Notes: generated by a model from the letters alone, not told the origin. Positions 42,758 through 51,551 are shown, counted from the stretch's first letter. The stretch: DNA of 64,000 bases from Amycolatopsis dendrobii (GCF_014145675.1 NZ_JACGZW010000002.1:744001-808000); one strand, 5' to 3'. Made by a program: numbers and translations.

Positions 42758-43423
42758 GTGGACCGGGTGCGGGTCGTGATTGTCGACGACGATCAGCTGG
42801 TGCGGATGTCGTTGCGGCTGATGCTCGACGGCGAAGCCGACCTGGAGGTCGCGGGCGAGGCCGCGGACGGCGACGCCGCGATCGCCGAGGTCCGCCGGCT
42901 CCGGCCGGACGTGGTGCTGATGGACGTGCGGATGCCCGGCCGCGACGGGCTGAGCGCGACCGAAGCGATCCTCAGCTGGCCGGACCCGCCGCGGATCCTG
43001 GTGCTGACCACGTTCGATTCCGACGAGATGGTGCTCGGCGCGCTGCGGGCCGGCGCGCTCGGGTTCGTGCTCAAGGACACCCCGCCGCCGGACATCCTGG
43101 CCGCGGTGCGCGCGGTCGCCGACGGGAACCCCGCGCTGTCCCCGGCCGCCACCAGCCGGTTGATCACCGCGGCGATGGGGCCGCAGTCGTCGGAGACCCG
43201 GCGCGCCGCGCGGGAAGCGGCTCAGGCGCGGCTGGCCGCGTTGACCGAACGCGAACGGGACACCGCGCGGGCGATCGCGGAAGGGCTGTCGAACGCCGAG
43301 GTGGGCGCGCGGCTGCACATCAGCGTGGCGACCGTGAAGGCGCACACGAGCAGCCTGTTCGCGAAGCTCGGCGTGGTGAACCGGGTGCAGATCGCGCTCG
43401 TAGTGCGCGACAGCGAGGAATAG
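42758..43423 (+). CDS. Response regulator, NarL/LuxR family
   Basis: A 221-residue regulator. Receiver domain: RVVIVDDDQLVRMSLRLMLD (acidic pair), phosphoacceptor Asp in VVLMDVRMPGRDG (about residue 54), LTTFDSDEMVL, and Lys in GFVLKDTPP. C-terminal LuxR HTH: LTERERDTARAIAEGLSNAE, ISVATVKAHTSSLFAKLGVV. Starts at GTG 42758 immediately after the kinase stop. It probably binds the inverted repeat at 41489-41517. Confidence 0.93.
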   Translation: MDRVRVVIVDDDQLVRMSLRLMLDGEADLEVAGEAADGDAAIAEVRRLRPDVVLMDVRMPGRDGLSATEAILSWPDPPRILVLTTFDSDEMVLGALRAGALGFVLKDTPPPDILAAVRAVADGNPALSPAATSRLITAAMGPQSSETRRAAREAAQARLAALTERERDTARAIAEGLSNAEVGARLHISVATVKAHTSSLFAKLGVVNRVQIALVVRDSEE

Positions 43424-43672
43424 CCAGAATTAGCGACGGAATGCGAATGCCTTCACTATGGCTGGAATTATTCCTGCGGTAATTTACACCGGGTTCGAGC
43501 ACATCCGCGAGGAGCTCGGTTCCGTTTTCGGGCAAGCGGTTTACGGTGTGCTTCCGGACGTCGAACGCGTCGATCTCCCTCCCGCGGAGGAAAGAGGAGC
43601 GATGACCTTCGCTGACAACACCGACTCGTTGACCGCCGCGGCAGGCGCTCTGACCGGTCGCTGTGCGGTAGG

Positions 43673-44272
43673 TCAGGCCGTCGCCTGCTCGTGTTCTGGG
43701 CAGTCGGTGCGCAATTCGGTCAGTGCCAAGGGTTTCCGCATCAGGTGGCAGTGGTGCGGGGCTTCCGGGTCGGGGTGCTCGTTCGGTCCGAAGAACCGGC
43801 ACGTCGTGCACACCCGGGCGACGCTGATCGCACCGCTGCGCTGCAGGTCCGCGATCACCCGCAACAGCGTGTGCAGCGTCGTGGCCCGGTCCTGCTCCGG
43901 CAGCGCGGCCAGCGAGCCCACCAGCTGTTCGTCCCATGCCGACAACTCGGCGGAGACCTGGAAGCCGCGGGCGGTGAGGGTGAGCAGGCGGCGGCGTCCG
44001 TCCGAACCCGGTGAGCGGGTGAGGAGTCCTTTGCGTTCCAATGCGCTTACCGCGTCGGACATCGTCGGCGTGGTCACGTCGAACTCCGCGGCAAGTGCGT
44101 TCACCTCGCGACGCGGAGCGGGATGGCGTGCCAGAGACAGCACCGCTTGTTGCTGCAGCGGCGAAAGGCCCTGAGTGCGGGCGCTGCGCTGGGAAAGCGC
44201 GCGCAGGCCGTTCCCGAGCCGCTCGATGGCGTCGGCCAGCCGCCGGTCGAGGCCGGGTTCGTGCTCGGGCAT
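43673..44272 (-). CDS. MarR-family regulator with C-terminal cysteine-rich tail
   Basis: A 199-residue protein. MarR winged helix: LSPLQQQAVLSLARHPAPRR, EFDVTTPTMSDAVSALERKG, GSDGRRRLLTLTARGF. After the fold a tail adds VCTTCRFFGPNEHPDPEA, PHHCHLM and RTDCPEHE: a C-x-x-C pair, a His-His-Cys and a further Cys, suggesting a bound metal or redox control, which is not usual for MarR. The ATG at 44272 has GAGG upstream. It lies downstream of a class III aminotransferase on the same strand but behind a terminator. Confidence 0.88.
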   Translation of the reverse strand: MPEHEPGLDRRLADAIERLGNGLRALSQRSARTQGLSPLQQQAVLSLARHPAPRREVNALAAEFDVTTPTMSDAVSALERKGLLTRSPGSDGRRRLLTLTARGFQVSAELSAWDEQLVGSLAALPEQDRATTLHTLLRVIADLQRSGAISVARVCTTCRFFGPNEHPDPEAPHHCHLMRKPLALTELRTDCPEHEQATA

Positions 44273-44329
44273 GCGCGCCGCCTCGCGGTTAGGACTCCTT
44301 GTCACCATGATAAGCGACGGCACGGAAGA

Positions 44330-44355
44330 AGGCCGGGACCAGACGGTCCCGGCCT
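44330..44355. terminator. Hairpin terminator after the aminotransferase
   Basis: Perfect 11-bp arms AGGCCGGGACC (44330-44340) and GGTCCCGGCCT (44345-44355) around AGAC, 19 bases past the aminotransferase stop on the minus strand and followed in that direction by TCTTCC. Confidence 0.8.
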
Positions 44356-44373
44356 CCTCCCTCGCCAGGTGGC

Positions 44374-45729
44374 TCAGACGAGTTTTTGCGCTTCGAGCAG
44401 GGTGTCTCGCAGGATCTGTTCGATTTCGTCGAACTCCGCCTGTCCCGCGATGAGCGGCGGGGCGAACTGGACGACGACGTCGCCCCGGTCGTCCGGACGG
44501 CAGTAGAGGCCGCGGTCGAACAGCGCGCCGGGCAGGAAGCCGCGGACGAGGCGTTCCCGCTCGTCGGCGTTGAACGTCTCGCGGGTCGCCTTGTCCTTGA
44601 CCAGTTCGACCGCCCAGAAGTACCCGTCGCCGCGGACGTCGCCGACGATCGGCAGGTCCAGCAGCTTGTCGAGCGTCGAGCGGAACGCGTCCTGGTTGTC
44701 CAGCACGCGCTGGTTGAGGCCCTCGCGTTCCATCAGGTCGAGGTTCGCGAGCGCGACCGCGGCCGACACCGGGTGCCCGCCGAAGGTGTACCCGTGCGGG
44801 AAGCCGACCTTGGGACCGAGGAACGGCTCCATCACCCGGTCGGACGCGATCATCGCGGCGATCGGGCTGTAGCCGGAGCTGAGGCCCTTGGCGCAGGTCA
44901 GCAGGTCCGGCTGGAGGCCGAACTTCTCGCTGGCGAACGTCGTGCCGTGCCTGCCGAACGCGCAGATCACCTCGTCGGCGACCAGCAGCACGTCGTGCCG
45001 GTCGCAGATTTCCCGCACCCGGGCGAAGTACCCGGGCGGCGGCGTGAGGCAGCCGCCGGAGTTCTGCACCGGTTCGAGCACGACCGCGGCGACCGTGTCC
45101 GCGCCCTCGAACAGGATCGCTTCCTCGATCCGGTCCGCGGCCCAGCGGCCGAACGCTTCGAGGTCGTCGGCGAACTCCGGATGCCGGTACAGGTTCGTGT
45201 TCGGCACGCGGAAACCGCCAGGGGCGAGCGGTTCGAAGTCCTTCTTCATCGCGGGCAGCCCGGTGATCGCGAGCGCGCCGTGCGGGGTGCCGTGGTAGGC
45301 GACCGCGCGGCTGATCACCTTGTGCTTGCCGGGTTTTCCGGTCAGCTTGAAGTACTGCTTCGCGACCTTCCACGCGGACTCGACCGCTTCGCCGCCGCCG
45401 GTGGTGAAGAAGACGCGGTTGAGGTCGCCCGGTGCGAGGTGCGCGAGCCGTTCGGCCAGTTCCGCCGCGGGTTTCGTGGCATAACCCCAAATCGGGAAGT
45501 ACGCCAGCTCATTCGCCTGCCGCGCGGCGACCTCGACGAGTTCGCGGCGGCCGTGCCCGGCCTGCACGACGAAAAGCCCGGCGAGCCCGTCGAGGATCTT
45601 GCGGCCGCGGTCGTCCCACACGTGCACGCCCTCACCGCGGGTGATCACCGGGACCGGCGAGTCCGGGTAATTTCCCATGCGGGAGAAGTGCATCCAGAGA
45701 TGCCGGGCCGCTGCTGACTGAGTGTCCAT
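44374..45729 (-). CDS. Class III aminotransferase, beta-alanine/omega-amino acid type
   Basis: A 451-residue PLP enzyme. Seen: FFTTGGGEAVESAWKVAKQY, YHGTPHG, Asp252 in LVADEVICAFGRHGT, Lys281 in TCAKGLSSGYSPI, and YTFGGHPVSAAVALANLDLM. It lies 13 bases downstream of a CoA-acylating semialdehyde dehydrogenase, the same pairing as bauA-bauC in Pseudomonas, so it most likely converts beta-alanine (or a related omega-amino acid) to a semialdehyde. A PucR regulator divergent to the dehydrogenase probably activates the operon. Confidence 0.9.
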   Translation of the reverse strand: MDTQSAAARHLWMHFSRMGNYPDSPVPVITRGEGVHVWDDRGRKILDGLAGLFVVQAGHGRRELVEVAARQANELAYFPIWGYATKPAAELAERLAHLAPGDLNRVFFTTGGGEAVESAWKVAKQYFKLTGKPGKHKVISRAVAYHGTPHGALAITGLPAMKKDFEPLAPGGFRVPNTNLYRHPEFADDLEAFGRWAADRIEEAILFEGADTVAAVVLEPVQNSGGCLTPPPGYFARVREICDRHDVLLVADEVICAFGRHGTTFASEKFGLQPDLLTCAKGLSSGYSPIAAMIASDRVMEPFLGPKVGFPHGYTFGGHPVSAAVALANLDLMEREGLNQRVLDNQDAFRSTLDKLLDLPIVGDVRGDGYFWAVELVKDKATRETFNADERERLVRGFLPGALFDRGLYCRPDDRGDVVVQFAPPLIAGQAEFDEIEQILRDTLLEAQKLV

Positions 45730-45742
45730 CGCTGATCCCCTC

Positions 45743-47245
45743 TCAGACGTTCCGCGGGAAGCCGAGGTCGAGCCCGCCCTGCTCCGGGCCCGGCCAGCGG
45801 GTGGTGACGACCTTGGCGCGGGTGAAGAAGTGCACGCCCTCGCCGCCGTGCGCGTGGGTGTCGCCGAACAGCGAGTTCTTGCGGCCGCCGAACGAGTGGT
45901 AGGCCACCGGGACCGGCACCGGCACGTTCACGCCGACCATGCCCGCCTCGACGTCGGCGGAGAACCGGCGGGCCGCGCCGCCGTCGTTGGTGAAGATCGC
46001 CGCGCCGTTGCCGTACGGACCGGCGTTGATCAGTTCGATCGCTTCGGCGAACGTCTCCACTCGCACCACCGAAAGGACCGGGCCGAAGATCTCGTCGGTG
46101 TAGATGGGCATGTCCGGGCGGACGTGGTCGAACACCGTCGGGCCGACGAAGAACCCGTTGCCGTCCGCGTCGAATTCGCCTTCGCGGCCGTCCAGCACCA
46201 GCGTCGCGCCTGCCTCGGCACCGGCGGCGATGTAGCCGGACACTCGGTCCTTCGCCGCTTCGGTGACCAGCGGGCCCATGTCGCAGCTGCGGGTGCCGTC
46301 GCCGGTGACCAGCGTTTTCGCGCGGTCGGCGATCCGCGGCACCAGCGCGTCGGCGACGTCGCCCACAGCGACCACGACCGACACCGCCATGCAGCGTTCG
46401 CCCGCGGACCCGAAACCGGCGCTCACCGCCTGGTCGGCGACCAGGTCGAGGTCGGCGTCGGGCAGCACGACCATGTGGTTCTTCGCCCCGCCGAGGGCCT
46501 GGACGCGCTTGCCGTTCGCGGTGCCGGTCTCGTAGACGTACTGTGCGATCGGCGTCGATCCGACGAACGAAACCGCCTCGATGTCCGGGCTGTGCAGCAA
46601 CGCGTCGACGGCGGTTTTGTTGCCGTGCAACACGTTGAACACGCCTTCGGGCAGACCGGCTTCGCGCCACAGTTCGGCGAGCCAGTTCGCGGCGGTCGGC
46701 ACCTTCTCCGACGGCTTCAGCACCACGGTGTTCCCGGCCGCGATCGCGATGGGGAAGAACCACATCGGGACCATGGCGGGGAAGTTGAACGGCGAGATGA
46801 TCGCGACCGGGCCGAGCGGTTCGCGCAGCGACGTGACGTCGATGTCGGTCGACGCGTTGGCCGTCGCCGCGCCCTTGAGCAGTTGCGGGATGCCGCAGGC
46901 GAACTCGACGACCTCCAGGCCGCGCGCGACTTCGCCCGCCGCGTCGGAGAGCACCTTGCCGTGCTCGGCGGTGATGATTTCGGCCAGTTCGGAGGCGCGC
47001 GCGTCGAGCAGTTCGCGGAACCGGAACAGTACCCGGCTGCGCTTGGCCAGCGAGGTCTTGCGCCAGGCGGGGAACGCGGCTTTCGCGGCGGCGATCGCGG
47101 CCTCGGCGTCGGCGGCCGAGCCGAGCGGCACGCGCGCGGTGACCTTCCCGGTCGCCGGGTTCGTGACGTCCCCGTAGCCGTCCGGCGAGCCTGCTGCCTC
47201 GCCGCCGGCGATCCACTGGGACAGCGTCGGCACGGAATCGCTCAT
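45743..47245 (-). CDS. mmsA: CoA-acylating methylmalonate/malonate semialdehyde dehydrogenase
   Basis: A 500-residue aldehyde dehydrogenase. IISPFNFPAMVPMWFFPIAI, catalytic Cys285 in GFGSAGERCMAVSVVV, and ALGGAKNHMVVLPDADLD where ordinary ALDHs have a Glu are diagnostic of MmsA/IolA enzymes, which lack that general base and pass the acyl group to CoA. With the following aminotransferase it would turn beta-alanine via malonate semialdehyde into acetyl-CoA. AAAGGTGG precedes ATG 47245. It is first in a two-gene operon, divergent from PucR. Confidence 0.92.
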   Translation of the reverse strand: MSDSVPTLSQWIAGGEAAGSPDGYGDVTNPATGKVTARVPLGSAADAEAAIAAAKAAFPAWRKTSLAKRSRVLFRFRELLDARASELAEIITAEHGKVLSDAAGEVARGLEVVEFACGIPQLLKGAATANASTDIDVTSLREPLGPVAIISPFNFPAMVPMWFFPIAIAAGNTVVLKPSEKVPTAANWLAELWREAGLPEGVFNVLHGNKTAVDALLHSPDIEAVSFVGSTPIAQYVYETGTANGKRVQALGGAKNHMVVLPDADLDLVADQAVSAGFGSAGERCMAVSVVVAVGDVADALVPRIADRAKTLVTGDGTRSCDMGPLVTEAAKDRVSGYIAAGAEAGATLVLDGREGEFDADGNGFFVGPTVFDHVRPDMPIYTDEIFGPVLSVVRVETFAEAIELINAGPYGNGAAIFTNDGGAARRFSADVEAGMVGVNVPVPVPVAYHSFGGRKNSLFGDTHAHGGEGVHFFTRAKVVTTRWPGPEQGGLDLGFPRNV

Positions 47246-47305
47246 CGAGCCACCTTTCTTCCTGGTATTCGCCCTCTGAGGGTGCCTCCCGGACGGGTCG
47301 CGGGT

Positions 47306-47324
47306 AACCGACGAATCGTCGGTT
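47306..47324. promoter_or_regulatory. 19-bp palindromic operator between mmsA and PucR
   Basis: AACCGACGAATCGTCGGTT is a perfect palindrome with 9-bp arms around one base. It lies 61 bases from the mmsA start and 44 bases from the PucR start, in the only gap between the divergent genes, so it is the natural binding site for the PucR protein. Confidence 0.75.
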
Positions 47325-47367
47325 TGCCAGGGTCCGGCTTTACACATTGTCGGGTTATCCTGACCTC

Positions 47368-48921
47368 GTGCACCTGACCCTGCGAGACGTGCTCGAGCTG
47401 CCCGTGATGGCCGCCGGGGCGCCGGTTGTGCGCTCGGCGGCGGACGCGGTCGACGTGCCGGTGCGATCGGTGCACGTGAGCGAGCTGAGCGACGTCGCCG
47501 GGACGCTGACCAGCGACGTTCTGGTGCTCTCCATCGGGAGGGCGTTCACCGAGCCGGGCTTCGACGCGGTCGCGTACGTCCGGTCGCTGCGGGACGCCGG
47601 TGCGATCGGGCTGGTCGTGGAGCCGGGGCAGCATCTGAAGTCGTTGCCCGACGCGCTGGTGCAGGCCGCGCGCGCCGCGCGGTTTCCGCTGGTGGAGCTG
47701 CGCAGCACGGTCCGCTTCATCGAGGTGACCGAGATCGTGCACGCCCGGATCGTCAACGCGCATTACGAGCGGTTGCGGCTGGCCGAGCGTGCGCACGAAG
47801 CGTTCAGCACGGTCGGCTCGGCTTCGCAGGCGCCGGACGCGGTCCTCGCGCACGCGGCGGACTTGATCGGGCTGCCGGTCGTGCTGGAGGACCGGACGCA
47901 TCGGGCGCTCGCGTTCGCCGGCGTCGGTTCGGCGGAATCGCTGCTGCGTGATTGGCCGGCCCGGTCCCGGCGGGTGCCGTTTTCCGCGGCGACCGAGGTC
48001 GGCGGCCCGGAGGGCTGGATGTGCACGCCGGTGGGGCCGCCGCGCGAACGCTGGGGCCGGCTGGTCGTGCCCGCGCGGTCGGCGGAACAACCGGCGGCGT
48101 GGATGGTGCTTGAGCGCGCGGCCGAGGCGTTGACCGTGGGGAAGCTGCTGGAGCGTTCGCCGCTGTCGGTGGAAATCGAGGCACAGGGCGATTTGCTGCG
48201 GGATCTGCTGCACGGCGCGGACGAGGGTTCGGTCCGCGCGCGGGCGCGGGCGTTGGGGCTGGGCGCGGCGGCGTACTACGCGGTGCTGGTGTGCCGTCCG
48301 GTCAAGGCTGGGCAGGAGCGGGCGCTGCTGGACGCGGTGCTGACCAGTGACGGGATCGGCGGCGTGCTGGCGGAGGGCCGGGTGGCGGCGGTGTTCCCGT
48401 GTTCCTCGGCGGCCGCGGAAAAAGCGTTGCTGGCGCGCGTGGTCGCTGGGGTCCCGGCTGGACTGGCGGCGGCGTTCGGGGCGGCCGGGCCGGTGCGCCG
48501 GCTTGGCGAGCTACCGGCGGCGTTGCAAGAGGCGGTGCATGTCGCGGACGTCGAATCGCCTGGTGCGCCTGGACTTCGGCGGGCTGGCGACCTGGGGGTG
48601 CGCGGGCTGTTGTGGTGGTTGCGGGAGCATCCGCGGCTGCACGAGTTCACCGAGGCGCAGCTGCGCCCGTTGCTGACGCTGCCGGAACCGCGGGCCAGCC
48701 GGGCGTTCGCGACGTTGCGGGCGTTTGTCGAGTCGGGGTACTCGATGACGGAGTTCGCCAAGGCGTTGAACCTGAGTCGTCCGGCGGCGTATTCGCGGTT
48801 GGCGACGATCGAGCGGTTGCTCGGCGTGGACTTGTCCGATCCGGACACTCGGCTTTCGTTGCACCTGGCGGTTTTGGCGCACGGGCACCGGGATTCAGCT
48901 TCCGGCGCCCCAGCGCAGTGA
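47368..48921 (+). CDS. PucR-family transcriptional activator of the mmsA operon
   Basis: A 517-residue regulator. The N-terminal PucR domain starts HLTLRDVLELPVMAAGAPVV and contains ALVQAARAARFPLVELRSTV; a central GAF/GGDEF-like part follows, and a C-terminal HTH_30 lies at the end (SGYSMTEFAKALNLSRPAAY, SRLATIERLLGVDLSDPDTR). PucR proteins activate amine or purine catabolic genes in response to substrate. GTG 47368 has no Shine-Dalgarno sequence, suggesting a leaderless transcript. The 3' end overlaps the convergent GntR by 27 bases. Confidence 0.88.
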   Translation: MHLTLRDVLELPVMAAGAPVVRSAADAVDVPVRSVHVSELSDVAGTLTSDVLVLSIGRAFTEPGFDAVAYVRSLRDAGAIGLVVEPGQHLKSLPDALVQAARAARFPLVELRSTVRFIEVTEIVHARIVNAHYERLRLAERAHEAFSTVGSASQAPDAVLAHAADLIGLPVVLEDRTHRALAFAGVGSAESLLRDWPARSRRVPFSAATEVGGPEGWMCTPVGPPRERWGRLVVPARSAEQPAAWMVLERAAEALTVGKLLERSPLSVEIEAQGDLLRDLLHGADEGSVRARARALGLGAAAYYAVLVCRPVKAGQERALLDAVLTSDGIGGVLAEGRVAAVFPCSSAAAEKALLARVVAGVPAGLAAAFGAAGPVRRLGELPAALQEAVHVADVESPGAPGLRRAGDLGVRGLLWWLREHPRLHEFTEAQLRPLLTLPEPRASRAFATLRAFVESGYSMTEFAKALNLSRPAAYSRLATIERLLGVDLSDPDTRLSLHLAVLAHGHRDSASGAPAQ

Positions 48922-49629
48922 CAGCCGGTCGGCGGCGCGCTCGGTGCTGATGTGCATCATGCTGCCGAGAATGGTCGCGCGGTCGATGACGACGATCGTG
49001 CCGTCCGGGGTGCTCGTGGTGCGCTCGCTGACCAGGACCGGGGTGCTGACCGGTTCGTCGAGCAGCCGGGCGAGCTTGTCGTCGAGGGCGTCCGGGCGGA
49101 TGGTTTCCGCGGCCCGATCCACCATGATGTCCAGTTCGGACAGTGCGGTGTAGAGCGAAGTGGTGGTGAAATCGGTGTCCCGCAAGCGTTCTCCGTGCGG
49201 CGGAGCGATCCACGAAACCTGGTGGATCGCCCGGCGGCCGCCGAACTCGCGCACTCGTTCCAGTCGCAGACCGGAATCCGCGGCCCGTGCTTGCAGCCGG
49301 GCGGCGATGCGTGCGGGCAGCCGTCGTACCGACTGGCTGACGACCTCGGTGCGCACGACGTAACCCTGATCGCGCAAGTCCTCGGTGAAGCTGCGCAAGG
49401 AGCCCAGCTGGTACGAGGCCGGTGTCGGCGCCACGAAGGTGCCGCGGCCGGGTTGTTGCACGATCAGGGCTTCGTCGCTGAGTTCGCGCAGCGCCTGCCG
49501 GAGCGTCATGAGCGTGACGCCGTAGGACGCGCTGAGCTCCCGCTGCGGCGGCAGGGCCTCGCCGGGCGCGTACTCCCCGGCACGGATCTTCGCGGCGAGA
49601 TCCGCGGCGATCGCTCGGTATCGGGCCAT
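48895..49629 (-). CDS. GntR-family regulator, HutC/UTRA subfamily (trpBA-linked)
   Basis: A 244-residue regulator. The N-terminal winged helix (IAADLAAKIRAGEYAPGEAL, YGVTLMTLRQALRELSDEAL) is followed by a UTRA effector domain (about 85-240: LQARAADSGLRLERVREFGG, VSWIAPPHGERL, VLVSERTTSTPDGTIVVIDR). It lies directly downstream of trpBA on the same strand, 41 bases away, and is the best candidate for the long inverted repeat before trpB. Ligand unknown. Confidence 0.9.
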   Translation of the reverse strand: MARYRAIAADLAAKIRAGEYAPGEALPPQRELSASYGVTLMTLRQALRELSDEALIVQQPGRGTFVAPTPASYQLGSLRSFTEDLRDQGYVVRTEVVSQSVRRLPARIAARLQARAADSGLRLERVREFGGRRAIHQVSWIAPPHGERLRDTDFTTTSLYTALSELDIMVDRAAETIRPDALDDKLARLLDEPVSTPVLVSERTTSTPDGTIVVIDRATILGSMMHISTERAADRLSLRWGAGS

Positions 49630-49670
49630 GCGCGTCCGTTCTGGTCCGGTTCTGCGGGGACCAGCGGATT

Positions 49671-50384
49671 CTAGTCCAGCGCGGCTCGCAGGGTCGCGAC
49701 GTACTCGCCGACCTCCGCCGGACCGGCGCCGTCGAGCACCCGCCGCATGATCGCCGCGCCCACGATCACGCCGTCGGCCACCTTGGCGGCCTCGGCGGCA
49801 TGCGCTGGTCGCGAGATGCCGAAGCCGACCAGGATCGGCTGGTCGGTGGCGTCCTTCAGCCGGGTGGCCAGGTCGATCGCGGAGGCGGGCAGGTGATCGC
49901 GTTCGCCGGTGGTGCTCATCGACGAGACGGCGTAGACGAAACCTCGGCTCCGCGCGGCGATCTCGTGTGCGCGGTCGGTTGGCGTCGCGGGGGAGACCAG
50001 CAACGCCAGTTCGATTCCCTCCTCGATCGCGGGCACTTCCTCCAACGGCAGGTCCGGCACGATCAGGTCGGCTACTCCGGCTTCTTTCAGTTCGGTGCAG
50101 AAACCCTTGCGGACGGCCAAGTTGGCGTAGGTGCTCACGATGATCGGAACGTCCACTGTGGTCTCTGACAGTGCACTGAGGACACTTCGCGGAGTCGTTC
50201 CGTCAGCGAGAGCGACGTTGGACGCCTCCTGGATGGTCGGGCCGTCGAGCGTCGGGTCGGAGAACGGGATGCCGACTTCGATCGCGTCCGCACCGGCCTC
50301 GACCATCGCCGGAAGATAGTCAGTCCACTGTGGAGTGACGCCGCCGGTGAGGTACGGCATCAGGATTTTGCGGTCGGTTTTCAT
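49671..50384 (-). CDS. trpA: Tryptophan synthase alpha subunit
   Basis: A 237-residue TIM-barrel enzyme, about 25 residues shorter than usual, mostly at the N-terminus. It cleaves indole-3-glycerol phosphate to indole, channelled to TrpB. Catalytic Glu36 is in AIEVGIPFSDP and Asp47 in TLDGPTIQEAS; the phosphate-binding GFGISRPAHAAEAAKVADGV and ivGAAIM follow. The loop-6 region reads SSMSTTGERDHL, where GVTG is common. The ATG overlaps the trpB stop (ATGA). No other trp gene lies nearby. Confidence 0.92.
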   Translation of the reverse strand: MKTDRKILMPYLTGGVTPQWTDYLPAMVEAGADAIEVGIPFSDPTLDGPTIQEASNVALADGTTPRSVLSALSETTVDVPIIVSTYANLAVRKGFCTELKEAGVADLIVPDLPLEEVPAIEEGIELALLVSPATPTDRAHEIAARSRGFVYAVSSMSTTGERDHLPASAIDLATRLKDATDQPILVGFGISRPAHAAEAAKVADGVIVGAAIMRRVLDGAGPAEVGEYVATLRAALD

Positions 50385-51538
50385 GCGCGGGACTCCTCGG
50401 AGCGGGCGATGAGCGTGGTGATGTCCTTGTCGCCGCGGCCGGACAGGGTGAGCAGAACAGTCGAGCCAGCAGGGAGATCCGGTGTGCCGGCGGCTTCGGC
50501 CACCCAGGCGAGCGCGTGCGCGGATTCGAGCGCCGGGATGATCCCCTCGGTACGAGCCAATTGCGCGGCCGCGGCGACCGCTGCTTCGTCGTCGACCGCG
50601 ACATATCGAGCCCGCCCGAGGTCGCGCAGGTGCGCGTGTTCCGGCCCGACGCCGGGGTAATCCAGTCCGGCGGCGATCGAATGGGCTTCGCGGATCTGCC
50701 CGTGCTCGTCCTGGAGGAACAGCGACCGCGAACCGTGCAGCACCCCGGCCTGGCCGAACGTCGCGCCCGATCCGCCGATCGCTTCCACGCCGACCAGCCG
50801 CGCGCTGGTGCCGGCGAATCCGGCGAACGTGCCCGCCGCGTTGGATCCGCCGCCGACGCACGCGACGACGTAATCCGGCACGGTCATGTGCTGCTCGCAG
50901 GCCTCGTCGCCGATCACGCGCTGGAATTCCCGCACCATCCACGGATACGGATGCGGTCCGACGACCGAGCCGAGGCAGTAGTGCGCCTCCTCGGTCGAGC
51001 TGACCCAGTGCCGCATCGCCTCGCTGGTCGCGTCCTTGAGCGTGCGGCTGCCGGTGCGCACCGGGACGACCTCCGCGCCGAGGTAGCGCATGCGGAACAC
51101 GTTGTGCGACTGGCGTTCGACGTCCTGCTCGCCCATGAAGACCGTGACCGGCAGGTCGAGCAGTGCGCCCGCGGTGGCTGTCGCGACGCCGTGCATCCCA
51201 GCCCCGGTCTCGGCGATCAGCCGCCGCTTGCCCATCCGCTTCGCGAGCAGCGCCTGACCTACCGCGTTGTTGATTTTGTGTGATCCGGTGTGCGTGAGGT
51301 CTTCCCGCTTGAGCGCGACGGTCACGCCGAGTTCCGCGGACAGCCGCTCGGCGGGCGTCACCGGCGTTGGCCTGCCGACGTGGCGGACGAGCATCGTCTG
51401 GAGCTGGTCGCGGAAGCCGGGGTCCACCCAGGCCTTCTCGAACGCGTCGGCGACTTCGAGGCAGGCGGGCACCAGCGATTCCGGCACCCAGCGCCCGCCG
51501 TACTCCCCGAAGCGTCCTTTCCGGGTCGGGGTGCGCAT
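50381..51538 (-). CDS. trpB: Tryptophan synthase beta subunit, variant active-site loop
   Basis: A 385-residue PLP enzyme that joins indole and serine. Lys88 in DLTHTGSHKINNAVGQALLA holds PLP; Glu110 in IAETGAGMHGVAT is the catalytic acid; GGGSNAAGTFAGF binds PLP phosphate; EGIIPALESAHAL and LSGRGDKDI complete the set. The carboxylate-binding loop is AGMHG, whereas classical TrpB has AGQHG: the Gln is replaced by Met. Coupled to trpA by ATGA. A 36-bp inverted repeat lies just upstream and GntR downstream. Confidence 0.93.
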   Translation of the reverse strand: MRTPTRKGRFGEYGGRWVPESLVPACLEVADAFEKAWVDPGFRDQLQTMLVRHVGRPTPVTPAERLSAELGVTVALKREDLTHTGSHKINNAVGQALLAKRMGKRRLIAETGAGMHGVATATAGALLDLPVTVFMGEQDVERQSHNVFRMRYLGAEVVPVRTGSRTLKDATSEAMRHWVSSTEEAHYCLGSVVGPHPYPWMVREFQRVIGDEACEQHMTVPDYVVACVGGGSNAAGTFAGFAGTSARLVGVEAIGGSGATFGQAGVLHGSRSLFLQDEHGQIREAHSIAAGLDYPGVGPEHAHLRDLGRARYVAVDDEAAVAAAAQLARTEGIIPALESAHALAWVAEAAGTPDLPAGSTVLLTLSGRGDKDITTLIARSEESRA

Positions 51539-51551
51539 GGGGCATCTCCTT

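Noticed and set aside
45645..47216. Long minus-strand frame of 523 codons over mmsA
   Set aside because: Out-of-frame shadow of mmsA; Arg/Gly-rich with no ALDH motifs.
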